A stretch of DNA of 64,000 bases from Anaerolineae bacterium (GTDB taxonomy: Bacteria > Chloroflexota > Anaerolineae > UBA3071), in assembly GCA_029907105.1 (NCBI GenBank), contig JARYMM010000003.1, positions 1 through 64,000 on the forward strand, in the 5' to 3' direction. Made by a program: the position numbers and the translations under genes. Below are positions 24,309 to 32,253 of this stretch, piece by piece (positions within the stretch are counted from its first letter, which is position 1; each line of letters starts with the position of its first letter). Under the pieces are notes generated by a model. The model was given only the letters and a program-made list of their open reading frames with translations. It was not told the origin of the DNA and did no database searches.

Positions 24309-25496
24309 ATGTCACCTTCCCTGTTCACCCAGGCAGTGCACGCCGGCGAGCGAGCCCCCCGGCCCGACTTCACCCCCGTGAGCACGCCGCTCTACCGCTC
24401 TGTCGGCTACCTGTATGACGACATGGACACGCTGGACGCCATTTTCGGCGACGAGCGGTCCGGTTATGTCTATCCCCGCTATGGCAGCCCTACTGTGGCG
24501 GCACTGGAACGTGCCGCGGCGACCCTGGAAGGCGGCGAGGCGGCGCTGGCCACCAGCTCCGGCATGGCCGCCATCCACCTGGCCCTGCTGGCCGCCAACG
24601 CCAGCCACGGCAACTCCGTCGTGGCCGCCCAGGATTGCTACGGCGCGACCTACGCCCTGCTGCGCGACCTGTTCACCGCCCAGGGCGTAAGCGTGCGCTT
24701 CGTGGACATCGCCGACCTGGCCGAGGTAGAGAGCGCGCTGGCCGAAGCCAGGCCCGCCGCCCTGCTGCTGGAGACCATCTCCAACCCCCTCCTGAAAGTG
24801 GCGGCTATCCCCCGCCTGGTGGAGATGGCCCACGCCGCCGGCGCCCAGGTGATCGTGGACAACACCTTCGCCACGCCCTATCTCTGCCGCCCGCTGGAAC
24901 ACGGCGCCGATTTCGTCGTGCACTCCAGCACCAAGTACCTCGGCGGCCACGGCGATGTGATGGGCGGCCTGGTGATCACCTCGGCGGCGAAGCGGGCGCG
25001 CCTGTTCCAACTGATCAAATTGCTCGGCTGCAACCTGGGGCCGGACGAGGCCTGGCTCACCCTGCGGGGGCTGAAGACGCTCCCCCTGCGCATGCGCCAG
25101 CACTGCGCCAACGCCCAGGCCGTGGCCGGGTGGTTGGCTGAGCACCCGCGCATCGCACGGGTGCACTATCCGGGGCTGCCAGACCACCCGCAACACACGG
25201 TGGCCAGGCACCTCTTCGGCGAGGCTGGCTACGGCGGCATGGTCAGTTTCGAGCTGAAGGAGGCCGACCGGGCGGCTGTGTTCCGCTTCCTGGAAGCCCT
25301 GCAGCTCATCCTGCCCGCCACCACGCTGGGCGACGTGTACAGCCTGGTGCTCTACCCGGCCATGAGCTCCCATCGGGCGCTCTCGCCCGCCGAACGGGCC
25401 CGGCTGGGCATCGGCGAGGGGCTGGTGCGGCTTTCGGTGGGCATCGAGGCGGTGGAGGACATCATCGCCGATTTGGAACAAGCGCTGGCAAAGTAA
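24309..25496 (+). CDS. Cys/Met metabolism PLP-dependent enzyme (cystathionine gamma-synthase/lyase family)
   Basis: 395 residues, full length for the family. The PLP lysine is in HSSTKYLGGHGDVMGG (about 208); YPRYGSPTVAALE, ATSSGMAAIH, DNTFATPYLCRPLEHGAD and the C-terminal RLSVGIEAVEDIIADLEQAL are diagnostic. The family includes cystathionine gamma-synthase, gamma-lyase, methionine gamma-lyase and O-acetylhomoserine sulfhydrylase; the sequence alone does not separate them. AAGGAG lies 7 nt before the ATG. It may read from the tRNA promoter. Confidence 0.9.
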   Translation: MSPSLFTQAVHAGERAPRPDFTPVSTPLYRSVGYLYDDMDTLDAIFGDERSGYVYPRYGSPTVAALERAAATLEGGEAALATSSGMAAIHLALLAANASHGNSVVAAQDCYGATYALLRDLFTAQGVSVRFVDIADLAEVESALAEARPAALLLETISNPLLKVAAIPRLVEMAHAAGAQVIVDNTFATPYLCRPLEHGADFVVHSSTKYLGGHGDVMGGLVITSAAKRARLFQLIKLLGCNLGPDEAWLTLRGLKTLPLRMRQHCANAQAVAGWLAEHPRIARVHYPGLPDHPQHTVARHLFGEAGYGGMVSFELKEADRAAVFRFLEALQLILPATTLGDVYSLVLYPAMSSHRALSPAERARLGIGEGLVRLSVGIEAVEDIIADLEQALAK

Positions 25497-25576
25497 AACG
25501 TCATGCCTGAAACGCAGGCGTGAAGCCAGTTACAATGTTACCCGGCAACATTTGCGCGACCCGCGAGAATGTTGCC

Positions 25577-25706
25577 GTCATTGCGAGCGGAGCGAAGCAA
25601 TCTCCTGCTCCCGCCATGATAGGGATTGCGCCTCGGGCAAGCCTCGGCGGCCTGTCCCGAGCGCCAGCGAGGGATGGCCCTTCGTCGCTCCGCCCCTCGC
25701 AATGAC
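25577..25706. repeat. Dispersed foldback repeat (GTCATTGCGAGCGGAGCG type)
   Basis: Ends GTCATTGCGAGCGGAGCG and CGCTCCGCCCCTCGCAATGAC; the inner part includes a second palindrome-like GCGCCTCGGGCAAGCCTCGG. It fills most of the gap before chrA. Confidence 0.85.
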
Positions 25707-25781
25707 CACATGAGAGTTTGGTTGCGGCTTGGCCGCGCCAGGTTTTACACTTTACGCATCACGTCTTCAAGGGAGTCTGCA

Positions 25782-26306
25782 ATGACACTGCTCTTGCGTA
25801 TCTTCTGGGCCTTCCTGAAGGTGGGAACCTTCGGCTATGGCGGCGGGCCCTCCATGATCCCCCTGGTGCAGGAAGAAGTGGTGGATGTCAACCACTGGCT
25901 GAGCACCGAGGAGTTTGTGGACGCCCTGGCTATGGGCAACGCGCTGCCCGGGCCCATCGTGGTCAAGATGGCCACCTACGTGGGCTACAAACTGGCCGGC
26001 ATTCTGGGGCTGCTCTTCGCCGTGCTGGGTGTCTGCCTGCCCGGGCTGATCCTCATGCTGGTCATGGCCGCGCTCTTCTTCCGCTTCAAGGACCACCCCA
26101 AGGTGCAGGCCACCTTGCAGGCGGTGCGGCCGGCCGTGGTGGGCCTGTTGGCAATGACCATCGTGGACATCTGGCCCTCGGCCATCCACAAACGCTGGGA
26201 CGGCGTGCTGATCGCCGTGGTCACCCTGCTCGCCGTCACATTGCTGAAGGTGCACCCGGCGCTGGTCATCCTGGCCGCGGCGGTGCTGGGGCTTATCGTG
26301 TACTGA
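25782..26306 (+). CDS. chrA: Half-size chromate transporter ChrA
   Basis: 174 residues, one CHR domain: FLKVGTFGYGGGPSMIPL and the second conserved motif ALPGPIVVKMATYVGY, followed by four or five helices. Short CHR proteins usually occur as two adjacent, oppositely oriented halves; here the next gene is a peptidase, so no partner is present. GGGAG lies 6 nt before the ATG. The stop is 1 bp before the next gene. Confidence 0.9.
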   Translation: MTLLLRIFWAFLKVGTFGYGGGPSMIPLVQEEVVDVNHWLSTEEFVDALAMGNALPGPIVVKMATYVGYKLAGILGLLFAVLGVCLPGLILMLVMAALFFRFKDHPKVQATLQAVRPAVVGLLAMTIVDIWPSAIHKRWDGVLIAVVTLLAVTLLKVHPALVILAAAVLGLIVY

Positions 26307-26307
26307 G

Positions 26308-26679
26308 ATGATGGTCAGCAGAGATCGTTTCGAATGCTTGGTGGCCGAAGCGCTGGAGGGCCTGCCCGAGGTTTTCCGGGAGAAACTGGACAACGTGGCC
26401 GTGGTGGTGGCCGATTGGCCGTCGCCGGCCGACCTGGCCGCGGCGAGGCTGCGCCCGGGGCAGACCCTCTTCGGCCTGTATCAGGGTGTGCCCCAGACCG
26501 CACGCACCAGCCACTATGGCCTGGTCCCCCCGGACAGGATCACCATCTTCATGGGGCCGATCCTGCGTGCCTGTCGCAGCGAAGCGGCCATTCGGGACGA
26601 GGTGCGGCGAGTGGTGTTGCACGAACTGGGGCACCACTTCGGCCTTTCGGAGGGGAAGCTGAGGGAGTTGGGGGTTTAG
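26308..26679 (+). CDS. Small zincin-like metallopeptidase
   Basis: 123 residues. The zinc site HELGHHFGLSE (HExxHH) lies at the C-terminus, and RITIFMGPILRAC plus the VRRVVLHE strand match the family of minimal zincins (DUF1025/possibly metallopeptidase superfamily). It may be translationally coupled to chrA. The gene converges with the SH3 lipoprotein gene only 6 bp away. Confidence 0.85.
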   Translation: MMVSRDRFECLVAEALEGLPEVFREKLDNVAVVVADWPSPADLAAARLRPGQTLFGLYQGVPQTARTSHYGLVPPDRITIFMGPILRACRSEAAIRDEVRRVVLHELGHHFGLSEGKLRELGV

Positions 26680-26685
26680 GAAAGA

Positions 26686-27438
26686 CTACTCCAGCGGGGT
26701 CAGCCAGCGGGTCTCCCGGTCGCTTTCAGCAGCCCAGCCCTCCAGGCCCTCGTCGTCCAGCAGCAGCCACCAGCGGAAGCCCTCGGCGTCCACCGGCCCA
26801 TCCTTGACCGTAAACTGCGTCCCCGCCGGCACGCGGCGCATCAGCGTGCCCGCTGCCTGATAGCGCAACGCCAGCCAGCGTCCCCCGGTGGTGGTGACGA
26901 CCACGCGGTCGCCCCGGCGCACGGGCCGGTTCACCGGCCGCGGCTCGCCAATGTCACCGGTGAGCCAGATGTCCTCGCTGTCGCCGTCGGCCACCCAGCC
27001 GTTGAGCCCCTGGCCGCTCTCCACCCGCCACCAGCGGTAACCGTCCGCCTCCACCGGCCCTTCGCGCACGGTGACCAGCACGCCGGGAGCAAAGCGCCCC
27101 AACACCTTGCGGCTGGCGCCGGGCGCTTCGCGCACGTTGAGCCCCGTACGGGCGATGACCCGCGCCGGGGCGTCGGGCCGCAAGGCTTCAGGCGGCAGCG
27201 GCGTGGGCGTGGCCGTGGGCACGGTCGGCATGGGGGTCGGCGTGGCCGTGGGATACGGCGTCGGCGTTGCGGTGGGCCGGATGGCCGTCGGCGTGGCCGT
27301 GGGGCGAGGCACTGTGGGCTCGGGCCGGGGCAGCACGTTGCCGCAGGCCAGGGCGGGCAGCAGGCTCAGCAGCAGACAGGCGACGAGCAGCAAGCGCCGC
27401 CATCGTGGATACTCGAATGCAAACCAGAAGCTCAGCAT
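26686..27438 (-). CDS. SH3-domain lipoprotein with Thr-Pro spacer
   Basis: About 250 residues: lipoprotein signal with lipobox ALAC, a 45-residue low-complexity linker (TPT, TATPTP repeats), then two bacterial SH3 domains (GLNVREAPGASRKVLGRF; then GDRVVVTTTGGRWLALRYQA), each followed by WWxV/GW motifs. It should be anchored outside the membrane and bind cell-wall peptides. The start at 27438 is the best ATG before the signal, but its ribosome binding site is poorly placed. The 5' region overlaps DNA of a mazF remnant. Confidence 0.82.
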   Translation of the reverse strand: MLSFWFAFEYPRWRRLLLVACLLLSLLPALACGNVLPRPEPTVPRPTATPTAIRPTATPTPYPTATPTPMPTVPTATPTPLPPEALRPDAPARVIARTGLNVREAPGASRKVLGRFAPGVLVTVREGPVEADGYRWWRVESGQGLNGWVADGDSEDIWLTGDIGEPRPVNRPVRRGDRVVVTTTGGRWLALRYQAAGTLMRRVPAGTQFTVKDGPVDAEGFRWWLLLDDEGLEGWAAESDRETRWLTPLE

Positions 27439-27469
27439 CTCCGGCGCATCATCGGGGATATGCGCGCAC

Positions 27470-27605
27470 CTATCGTTCACCCCGCATTCCCAGCGTGAAA
27501 GCCACCACACGCTCTACCTCGGCCAGGATCTCGTCGGATACCTGGCCAAGCCGGACGAGAAGTCGGCTCTGATCCAATACCCGTATAGATTTCGCCCCGT
27601 TTCAT
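27470..27605 (-). pseudogene. mazF toxin with its core deleted
   Basis: ATG at 27605 reads MKRGEIY, the MazF start; after a deletion and frame change the DNA continues with RVLDQSRLLVRLGQVS and on to GMRGER, the MazF C-terminus, ending at the TAG 27472-27470. About 65 central residues, including the RNA-cleaving loop, are missing. Confidence 0.75.
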
Positions 27606-27781
27606 GCCGCGCTATCCTCTTGTGCCAGCAAGTCGGCGTACTCGTTTATGCCGGCCTCAGCCAGTGTCATATCTTCGTCGGCAAACTCAGCATAGAGCGA
27701 AGCCAGGTAGCGTTGGTGAGCTACCAGTTCTCGCCATTCGACTGGCCAATCCGGTGTGCCCATTGTCTGGGCAAGGGCCAT
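27602..27781 (-). CDS. Antitoxin partner of the deleted mazF
   Basis: 59 residues (GTG at 27787 is an alternative start). Acidic helical protein, LVAHQRYLASLYAEFADEDM and NEYADLLAQEDSAA, overlapping the mazF remnant by ATGA, as in MazEF-like operons. With the toxin destroyed it is a relic that has stayed open. Confidence 0.6.
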   Translation of the reverse strand: MALAQTMGTPDWPVEWRELVAHQRYLASLYAEFADEDMTLAEAGINEYADLLAQEDSAA

Positions 27782-27837
27782 CTGCACTGTCTACAAAACG
27801 CCTGGCATACACGACTCCAAAGCCATCCTCAAGCCCA

Positions 27838-28632
27838 TCACCCCTGGCTCTGAGCCAACAGCAGGCTGAGCTGACGGGCCGTGCCCACGGCCTGCCCCTG
27901 CCAGTGGTTATTGGCAAAGCAGTACACCACATCCGCTTCCTCGGCCAGGCCGCGGATCTTGGGCACCCACTCCAGCAGTTCGGCATCGGAGTAGGTGTAG
28001 TCGTACCGCTCCCAGGCCTCCTCGTGCCGCCACCACTTCTGGGCATTGCGGCCATGGAAGCGCACGTAGGCCACCGGCCCCGTGGCGCGGGCCACAGGCG
28101 GGATCAGCCCCTTCAGCCGTGGCTCGTCCACACAGCAAAAGCCGATCTCCTGCTCGCGCAGGAAGCTGAAGGTCGCCTCGGTCAGCCAGCGAGCGTTGCG
28201 GAACTCCACCACCAGCGGCAGATCGCCCATCCCCTCTCGCAGGCGGCGCAGGAACGCGCGGTCCCCCGCCGTGGCCTGGAAGGAGTAAGGGAATTGGGCC
28301 AACACGCAGCCGAGCTTCCCCTCGGCGATGAGCGGCTGCACCCCCTCCAGGAAGCGGGCGAACTCTTCGGGCGTGGCCTGCTCCCGCTCGTGGGTCAGCG
28401 TGTTGGTGGCCTTGAGGGTGAAAGCAAACCCCTCTGGTACCTTGGCCGCCATGCGCTCCAACGTGCGCGGGTCGGGCAGGCGGTAGTAGGTGAAGTTCAG
28501 TTCGCAGGTGCGGAAGCCCAGCTCGCGGGCGTAGTAGCTCAGCCACTCCGCCTCAGGCAACCCCGGCGGATAGACCGGCCCCACCCAGTCCTTGTAACTG
28601 AAGCCCGACGTGCCGACATGAATCGTGCCCAT
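27838..28632 (-). CDS. DUF72 family protein
   Basis: 264 residues of the YecE/DUF72 TIM-barrel family: HVGTSGFSYKDWVGPVYP at the start, CELNFTYYRLPD, VVEFRNARWL, AYVRFHGRN and CFANNHWQGQA at the end. The molecular function of the family is unknown. The start at 28632 gives the family-typical MGTIHVGTSGF, with a GGGGGG site 9 nt upstream. Its own promoter lies at 28656-28684. Confidence 0.92.
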   Translation of the reverse strand: MGTIHVGTSGFSYKDWVGPVYPPGLPEAEWLSYYARELGFRTCELNFTYYRLPDPRTLERMAAKVPEGFAFTLKATNTLTHEREQATPEEFARFLEGVQPLIAEGKLGCVLAQFPYSFQATAGDRAFLRRLREGMGDLPLVVEFRNARWLTEATFSFLREQEIGFCCVDEPRLKGLIPPVARATGPVAYVRFHGRNAQKWWRHEEAWERYDYTYSDAELLEWVPKIRGLAEEADVVYCFANNHWQGQAVGTARQLSLLLAQSQG

Positions 28633-28655
28633 GATGGGTCCCCCCTTTCCATGCA

Positions 28656-28684
28656 ATCATATCACGAATGCGCCCGCGCGTCAA
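28656..28684 (-). promoter_or_regulatory. Promoter of the DUF72 gene
   Basis: Minus strand TTGACG (28684-28679), 17-bp spacer, TATGAT (28661-28656) with a TGA extension. Confidence 0.75.
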
Positions 28685-28905
28685 TTGCGGACTTTGCCCT
28701 CTCATGTTTTCAGAACGCGAAAGAGGCGAAAAACGCTAAAGACTGTGAGAATGCCTTGCCTCTGCATTGGGCCGGTATCTGTCTGGCAGGCCGCCGGATC
28801 CTTCACTTCGTTCAGGACAGGCATGGCTGTCCGGCGGGAGCCTGGAAAATGAACCATCCCCGTTTTTTCGCTGACTATTGGCTTGGGCAGGAAGCCGGGT
28901 TGTGA

Positions 28906-28911
28906 TATACT
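28906..28911 (+). promoter_or_regulatory. Extended -10 upstream of the DinB fragment-nfo operon
   Basis: TGATATACT (28903-28911). A weak CTTGGG lies 18 bp upstream as a possible -35. Confidence 0.5.
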
Positions 28912-28954
28912 CATTGTGGCAGGACCGACAAGACAATGAACGAGGAGGGCGACG

Positions 28955-29221
28955 ATGAGCAAAGCGGATTTCCTGGCCCAGTTGGACGCTGATCGGCAGA
29001 GGTTACTGCAAGCTATCGAGGGTTTGTCCGACGAGGAGATGACCGCCGCCTCTGCCGTGGGCGAATGGTCGGTGCAGGACATCCTGGGCCACATCGCCGC
29101 CTGGGAGTGGGAGGTGGGCGCTTTCCCTCAGCTTGGAAACACCAGCTTGCGCCGGCTGCTCGATTGGCACCATGACGGCGAGCACGCCGCCGACCTGGAA
29201 GCGTGGCGGGCCAGGCTCTGA
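28955..29221 (+). CDS. Truncated DinB/DfsB-like protein
   Basis: 88 residues covering only the first half of a DinB-like four-helix bundle: ADRQRLLQAIEGLSDEEM and VGEWSVQDILGHIAAWEWE with the first metal-ligand His. Complete members have about 150-180 residues with two further His. The C-terminus ends in EAWRARL just before the nfo ribosome binding site. GAGGAGG precedes the ATG. A degraded or minimal gene are both possible. Confidence 0.7.
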   Translation: MSKADFLAQLDADRQRLLQAIEGLSDEEMTAASAVGEWSVQDILGHIAAWEWEVGAFPQLGNTSLRRLLDWHHDGEHAADLEAWRARL

Positions 29222-29242
29222 ACAGGCGGGCAGGAGAGACTC

Positions 29243-30136
29243 ATGCGCCTGGGAGCACACATGTCCATCGCCGGCGGCGTCAGCCAGGCGCTGGAGCGGG
29301 GACACTCCATCGGCTGCGAAGCCATCCAGATTTTCACCAGGAACCAAAGACAGTGGCAGGCGCCGCCGCCAGACCCCAACGAGATCGAGCGGTTCAGGCT
29401 GAAGCAGGCAGAGACGGGCATCCAGCCCGTGGTGGCCCACGACTCCTACCTCATCAACCTGGCCTCGCCCGATGAGGCCATGTGGCAGAAGTCGCTGCAG
29501 GCCTTCATCGCCGAGCTGGAGCACTGTGAAGCGCTGTCCATCCCCTGCCTGATCATGCACCCCGGCTCGCACCTGGGCAGCGGCGAGGAAGCAGGGCTGC
29601 GTCGCATCGCCCAGGCGCTCAACCGCGCCCATGCCGCCACGTCCGGCTTCGGGGTGATCACCCTGCTGGAAACCACCGCCGGCCAGGGCACGAACCTGGG
29701 CCATCGTTTCGAGCAACTGGCGGCCATCCGGGAGATGATGAAGCAGCCAGAGCGGGTGGCCGTTTGCTTCGATACCTGCCACGCCTTCGCCGCCGGCTAT
29801 GACCTGCGCACGCCCGAAGCATACGCCGAGACCATGGCTGAGTTCGACCGTATCCTGGGGCTGGACCTGCTGCGCTGCTTCCACCTGAACGACAGCAAGA
29901 AAGGGCTAAATAGCCGCGTCGACCGGCACGAGCACATCGGACGGGGCCTGCTGGGGCTGGAGCCGTTCCGCTTGTTGCTCAATGACCCTCGCTTTGCCCA
30001 TCTGCCCGGCCTGCTGGAAACGCCCAAGGGGCCAGACATGCGGGAGGACGTGGAGAACCTGCGCATCCTGCGAGGGCTGGCCGGGCCGGGAGTCGAGAAG
30101 TACAAACATAGTGTGGGGTGCGAACACTTCCAATGA
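29243..30136 (+). CDS. nfo: Endonuclease IV (apurinic/apyrimidinic endonuclease)
   Basis: 297-residue TIM barrel with three zinc ions, cleaving 5' of abasic sites in base excision repair. Seen: RLGAHMSIAGGV, MHPGSHLGSGEE, LLETTAGQGTNLG, CFDTCHAFAAGYD, LNDSKKGLNSRVDRHEHIG, all standard metal and phosphate-binding motifs. AGGAGAG precedes the ATG. It overlaps the downstream methyltransferase by four bases. Confidence 0.96.
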   Translation: MRLGAHMSIAGGVSQALERGHSIGCEAIQIFTRNQRQWQAPPPDPNEIERFRLKQAETGIQPVVAHDSYLINLASPDEAMWQKSLQAFIAELEHCEALSIPCLIMHPGSHLGSGEEAGLRRIAQALNRAHAATSGFGVITLLETTAGQGTNLGHRFEQLAAIREMMKQPERVAVCFDTCHAFAAGYDLRTPEAYAETMAEFDRILGLDLLRCFHLNDSKKGLNSRVDRHEHIGRGLLGLEPFRLLLNDPRFAHLPGLLETPKGPDMREDVENLRILRGLAGPGVEKYKHSVGCEHFQ

Positions 30137-30696
30137 ACATCTTATCCAAAATCGTGCTGGGGCTCCTGGCCATCCTGCTCGGCTGGTTCATCCTCGTCCA
30201 GACCGTCGGCCGACTGGTGCGCAAGCTCTATCCCTTTCCTATGCCTGCTGTTGCCGCTCAGTGGTTGGACTTTCCCATGCGCCGCTGGATCACCGACCCG
30301 GCCGTCGTCCTGGAGCGTGCCGGAGTCCGCTCAGGGATGCGGGTGCTGGAACTGGGGCCGGGGCCGGGGTTCTTCACGCCGGAAGCTGCGCGACGGGTGG
30401 GGCCCAGGGGACGATTGGCCTGCGTGGACGTCGCTCCGCCGCTGATCGGGAAGCTGAGGGCCAAGGTGCGTCGGCTGGGCCTGGACAATGTGGAGGCTGG
30501 CGTGGGCGACGCTTGCGCTTTGCCCTTCGACGAGGAGACCTTCGACCTGATCTTTCTCAACAGCGTCCTGGGCGAAATCCCCGACCGGGTGGGGGCGTTG
30601 CGCGAGGCATATCGGGTATTGAAGCCCGGCGGGACACTCTCGGTCACCGAGTTCCTGTTCGTGCTTCGTGGCGGCCTGTCAGGCCGTGATCACTGA
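30133..30696 (+). CDS. SAM-dependent methyltransferase, C-terminus replaced by a repeat
   Basis: 187 residues with an N-terminal membrane helix (about 5-25), then a class I methyltransferase core: MRVLELGPGPGFFTPEAARR (SAM site), CVDVAPPLIGKL, GDACALPF and EAYRVLKPGGTLSVTEF. The final residues FVLRGGLSGRDH are encoded by a dispersed repeat also found at 20081-20117, so the usual last strands and helix are lost or displaced. ATG overlaps the nfo stop. Substrate unknown. Confidence 0.8.
   Translation: MNILSKIVLGLLAILLGWFILVQTVGRLVRKLYPFPMPAVAAQWLDFPMRRWITDPAVVLERAGVRSGMRVLELGPGPGFFTPEAARRVGPRGRLACVDVAPPLIGKLRAKVRRLGLDNVEAGVGDACALPFDEETFDLIFLNSVLGEIPDRVGALREAYRVLKPGGTLSVTEFLFVLRGGLSGRDH
30658..30693 (+). 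repeat. Dispersed repeat forming the end of the methyltransferase gene
   Basis: TTCGTGCTTCGTGGCGGCCT then GTCAGGCCGTGATCAC; the second copy is at 20081-20117 on the other strand. The stop codon of the methyltransferase lies directly after it. Confidence 0.8.
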
Positions 30697-30746
30697 CTCG
30701 GTTAGGCCATGCCGGCGAGCAGGGATCAGGACGAGGCGTATCCTGA

Positions 30747-31382
30747 TCACTGATCACTTTCCTCCACGGGCATGTCTTCATCCTCACGCCCTGCCGACGG
30801 CCCCTGGCGCAGGGCGGTGCGGGCGGCGATGGCGAAAAGGGAATCCTCATCCACGGCCAGCACGCGGTAGAACTCGCGGTTGGCCTCCTCCTCCCGCCCG
30901 CTGCGGCGATAGGCCAGCCCCAGATTATAGCGGCAACCCGCTTCGTAACGAGGATGAATCCCCGAGGGCAGCCTGGCCAGGGCGTCCTGCAGGGTTTCCA
31001 CCGCCTGCTCCGGGGAACCAGCCTTCAGGTAGGCTACGCCCTTGCCGATGCAGGCCAGGAGCCGCCCCATCGGATCGGGCCACAGCCGCTGAGCCAGGTC
31101 GAAGGCGGCCAGGGCTGCGCCATGCAGCCGCCGCTGGCTCAGAAAGTTGCCCAAATCCACCAGCCAGCGGCTGCGCATGGTCACCAGGTAGATGACGATC
31201 AGGAAGAAGACAGGATTCACCGGCACGCCGGCCAGGAAGATGAGGGCGGTGGCGATGGCGGTGAGGGCCAGTCCTTCCAGAGTGAATTGCAGCGAAAGCC
31301 CCTGCTGGCGCACCGCTGCCAGGCCGCCGAAGACCAGGATGAAGAGCAGCCCCGTAAGCGGGGTGACGAGTTGAAGGTTCAT
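30747..31382 (-). CDS. Membrane protein with TPR-like repeats
   Basis: 211 residues. Two or three hydrophobic segments (about 3-75), then a helical domain with TPR character: GKGVAYLKAGSPEQAVETLQDA, YNLGLAYRRSGREEEANREFY. Probably a membrane-anchored scaffold. ATG at 31382 is chosen; an in-frame TTG at 31412 would overlap the upstream MEMO gene. Function unknown. Confidence 0.7.
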   Translation of the reverse strand: MNLQLVTPLTGLLFILVFGGLAAVRQQGLSLQFTLEGLALTAIATALIFLAGVPVNPVFFLIVIYLVTMRSRWLVDLGNFLSQRRLHGAALAAFDLAQRLWPDPMGRLLACIGKGVAYLKAGSPEQAVETLQDALARLPSGIHPRYEAGCRYNLGLAYRRSGREEEANREFYRVLAVDEDSLFAIAARTALRQGPSAGREDEDMPVEESDQ

Positions 31383-31395
31383 GGGTTGATCCGCG

Positions 31396-32253
31396 TCACA
31401 CAGAGGCGACAACGGCGGCGGCCAGGTAGCCTACAGTGTACTGGCCCGGCCTGCGGTCGCCTGTGACGTCGCCCGAAGTGGTCTGGTGCAACACCTGCAC
31501 GCGGTCAGCGCCCAGGGCACGAGCGGCCTCCAGCAGAGCGATGACCGGCATGCGGCCACAGACGCTGCAGCCCGGCTCCGTCAGCACCTTCTCGATGCGG
31601 GCCATGTCGTAACTGATCAGCGCCTCCGCCACTGCCCGGTCACGGCGCACGACCTCCTCATAGTTGGGTATGTGGTGCAGATCGGTGCTGGCCACCAACA
31701 ACACGCCGGCCTCGCTGGCGGCGATCAGTTCGGCCAGCAGCCCGCCCAACTGGCGCGCCACCGCCGGGCGGTCGGTGTTGAGCATCAGCGGCACCAGGCG
31801 GAAGTCCCCCAAGATGTATTGCAGGAAAGGAAGCTGGATTTCCAGCGAGTGTTCGTCGTCTCGCTGCACGCCGCTCAATTCCACCCGCTCGGCCAGGCGT
31901 TCAATGAACGCTTTGTCCAGCGCCACCAACCCCAGCGGCGTCTCGTAGTGAGTGGCTGTGGAGACGACGATATCCGCTCCCCAGAAGGCGCGGTGGTTGG
32001 GGCTCATGATGACGACGATGTCGTAGCGCCTGCCCTCAAGCAGCTTGTAGCTGTAGGCTGCCGTCTGGCCGGAGTAAATGTAGCCGGCATGCGGGGCGAT
32101 GAGGCCCAGCAGCCGGCCTTGCAGCCGCTGCTCGGGCACGCGGGCGAAGAACCCCTCCAGCATCTGCCGCAGCCCCCGCTCTGTGCCTGGATACCACGAC
32201 CCGGCGATAGCCGATGGTCGCACGATCCGCTCAGTCTGTTCCTTCGTTCTCAT
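31396..32253 (-). CDS. MEMO family protein (AmmeMemoRadiSam system B)
   Basis: 285 residues. VRPSAIAGSWYPGTERGLRQML, IAPHAGYIYSGQTAAYSY, VIMSPNHRAFWG, DDEHSLEIQLPFLQYIL and ASTDLHHIPNYEEV define the MEMO fold with its three-His/Asp metal-like pocket. In many bacteria it neighbours AMMECR1 and a radical SAM gene; neither is here. The start at 32253 has GGGAGG 10 nt upstream and overlaps the GT2 gene by 23 bp. Confidence 0.93.
   Translation of the reverse strand: MRTKEQTERIVRPSAIAGSWYPGTERGLRQMLEGFFARVPEQRLQGRLLGLIAPHAGYIYSGQTAAYSYKLLEGRRYDIVVIMSPNHRAFWGADIVVSTATHYETPLGLVALDKAFIERLAERVELSGVQRDDEHSLEIQLPFLQYILGDFRLVPLMLNTDRPAVARQLGGLLAELIAASEAGVLLVASTDLHHIPNYEEVVRRDRAVAEALISYDMARIEKVLTEPGCSVCGRMPVIALLEAARALGADRVQVLHQTTSGDVTGDRRPGQYTVGYLAAAVVASV

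Larger units (their letters stand above)
28633..28954. other. Divergent intergenic region with a foldback repeat
   Basis: Contains the DUF72 promoter, a repeat at 28790-28860 (GCCGGATCCTTCACTTCG, then the palindrome GACAGGCATGGCTGTCCGGCGGGAGC in two pieces, then CCTGGAAAATGAACCATCCC) and the extended -10 of the DinB fragment. No gene is visible. Confidence 0.65.
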
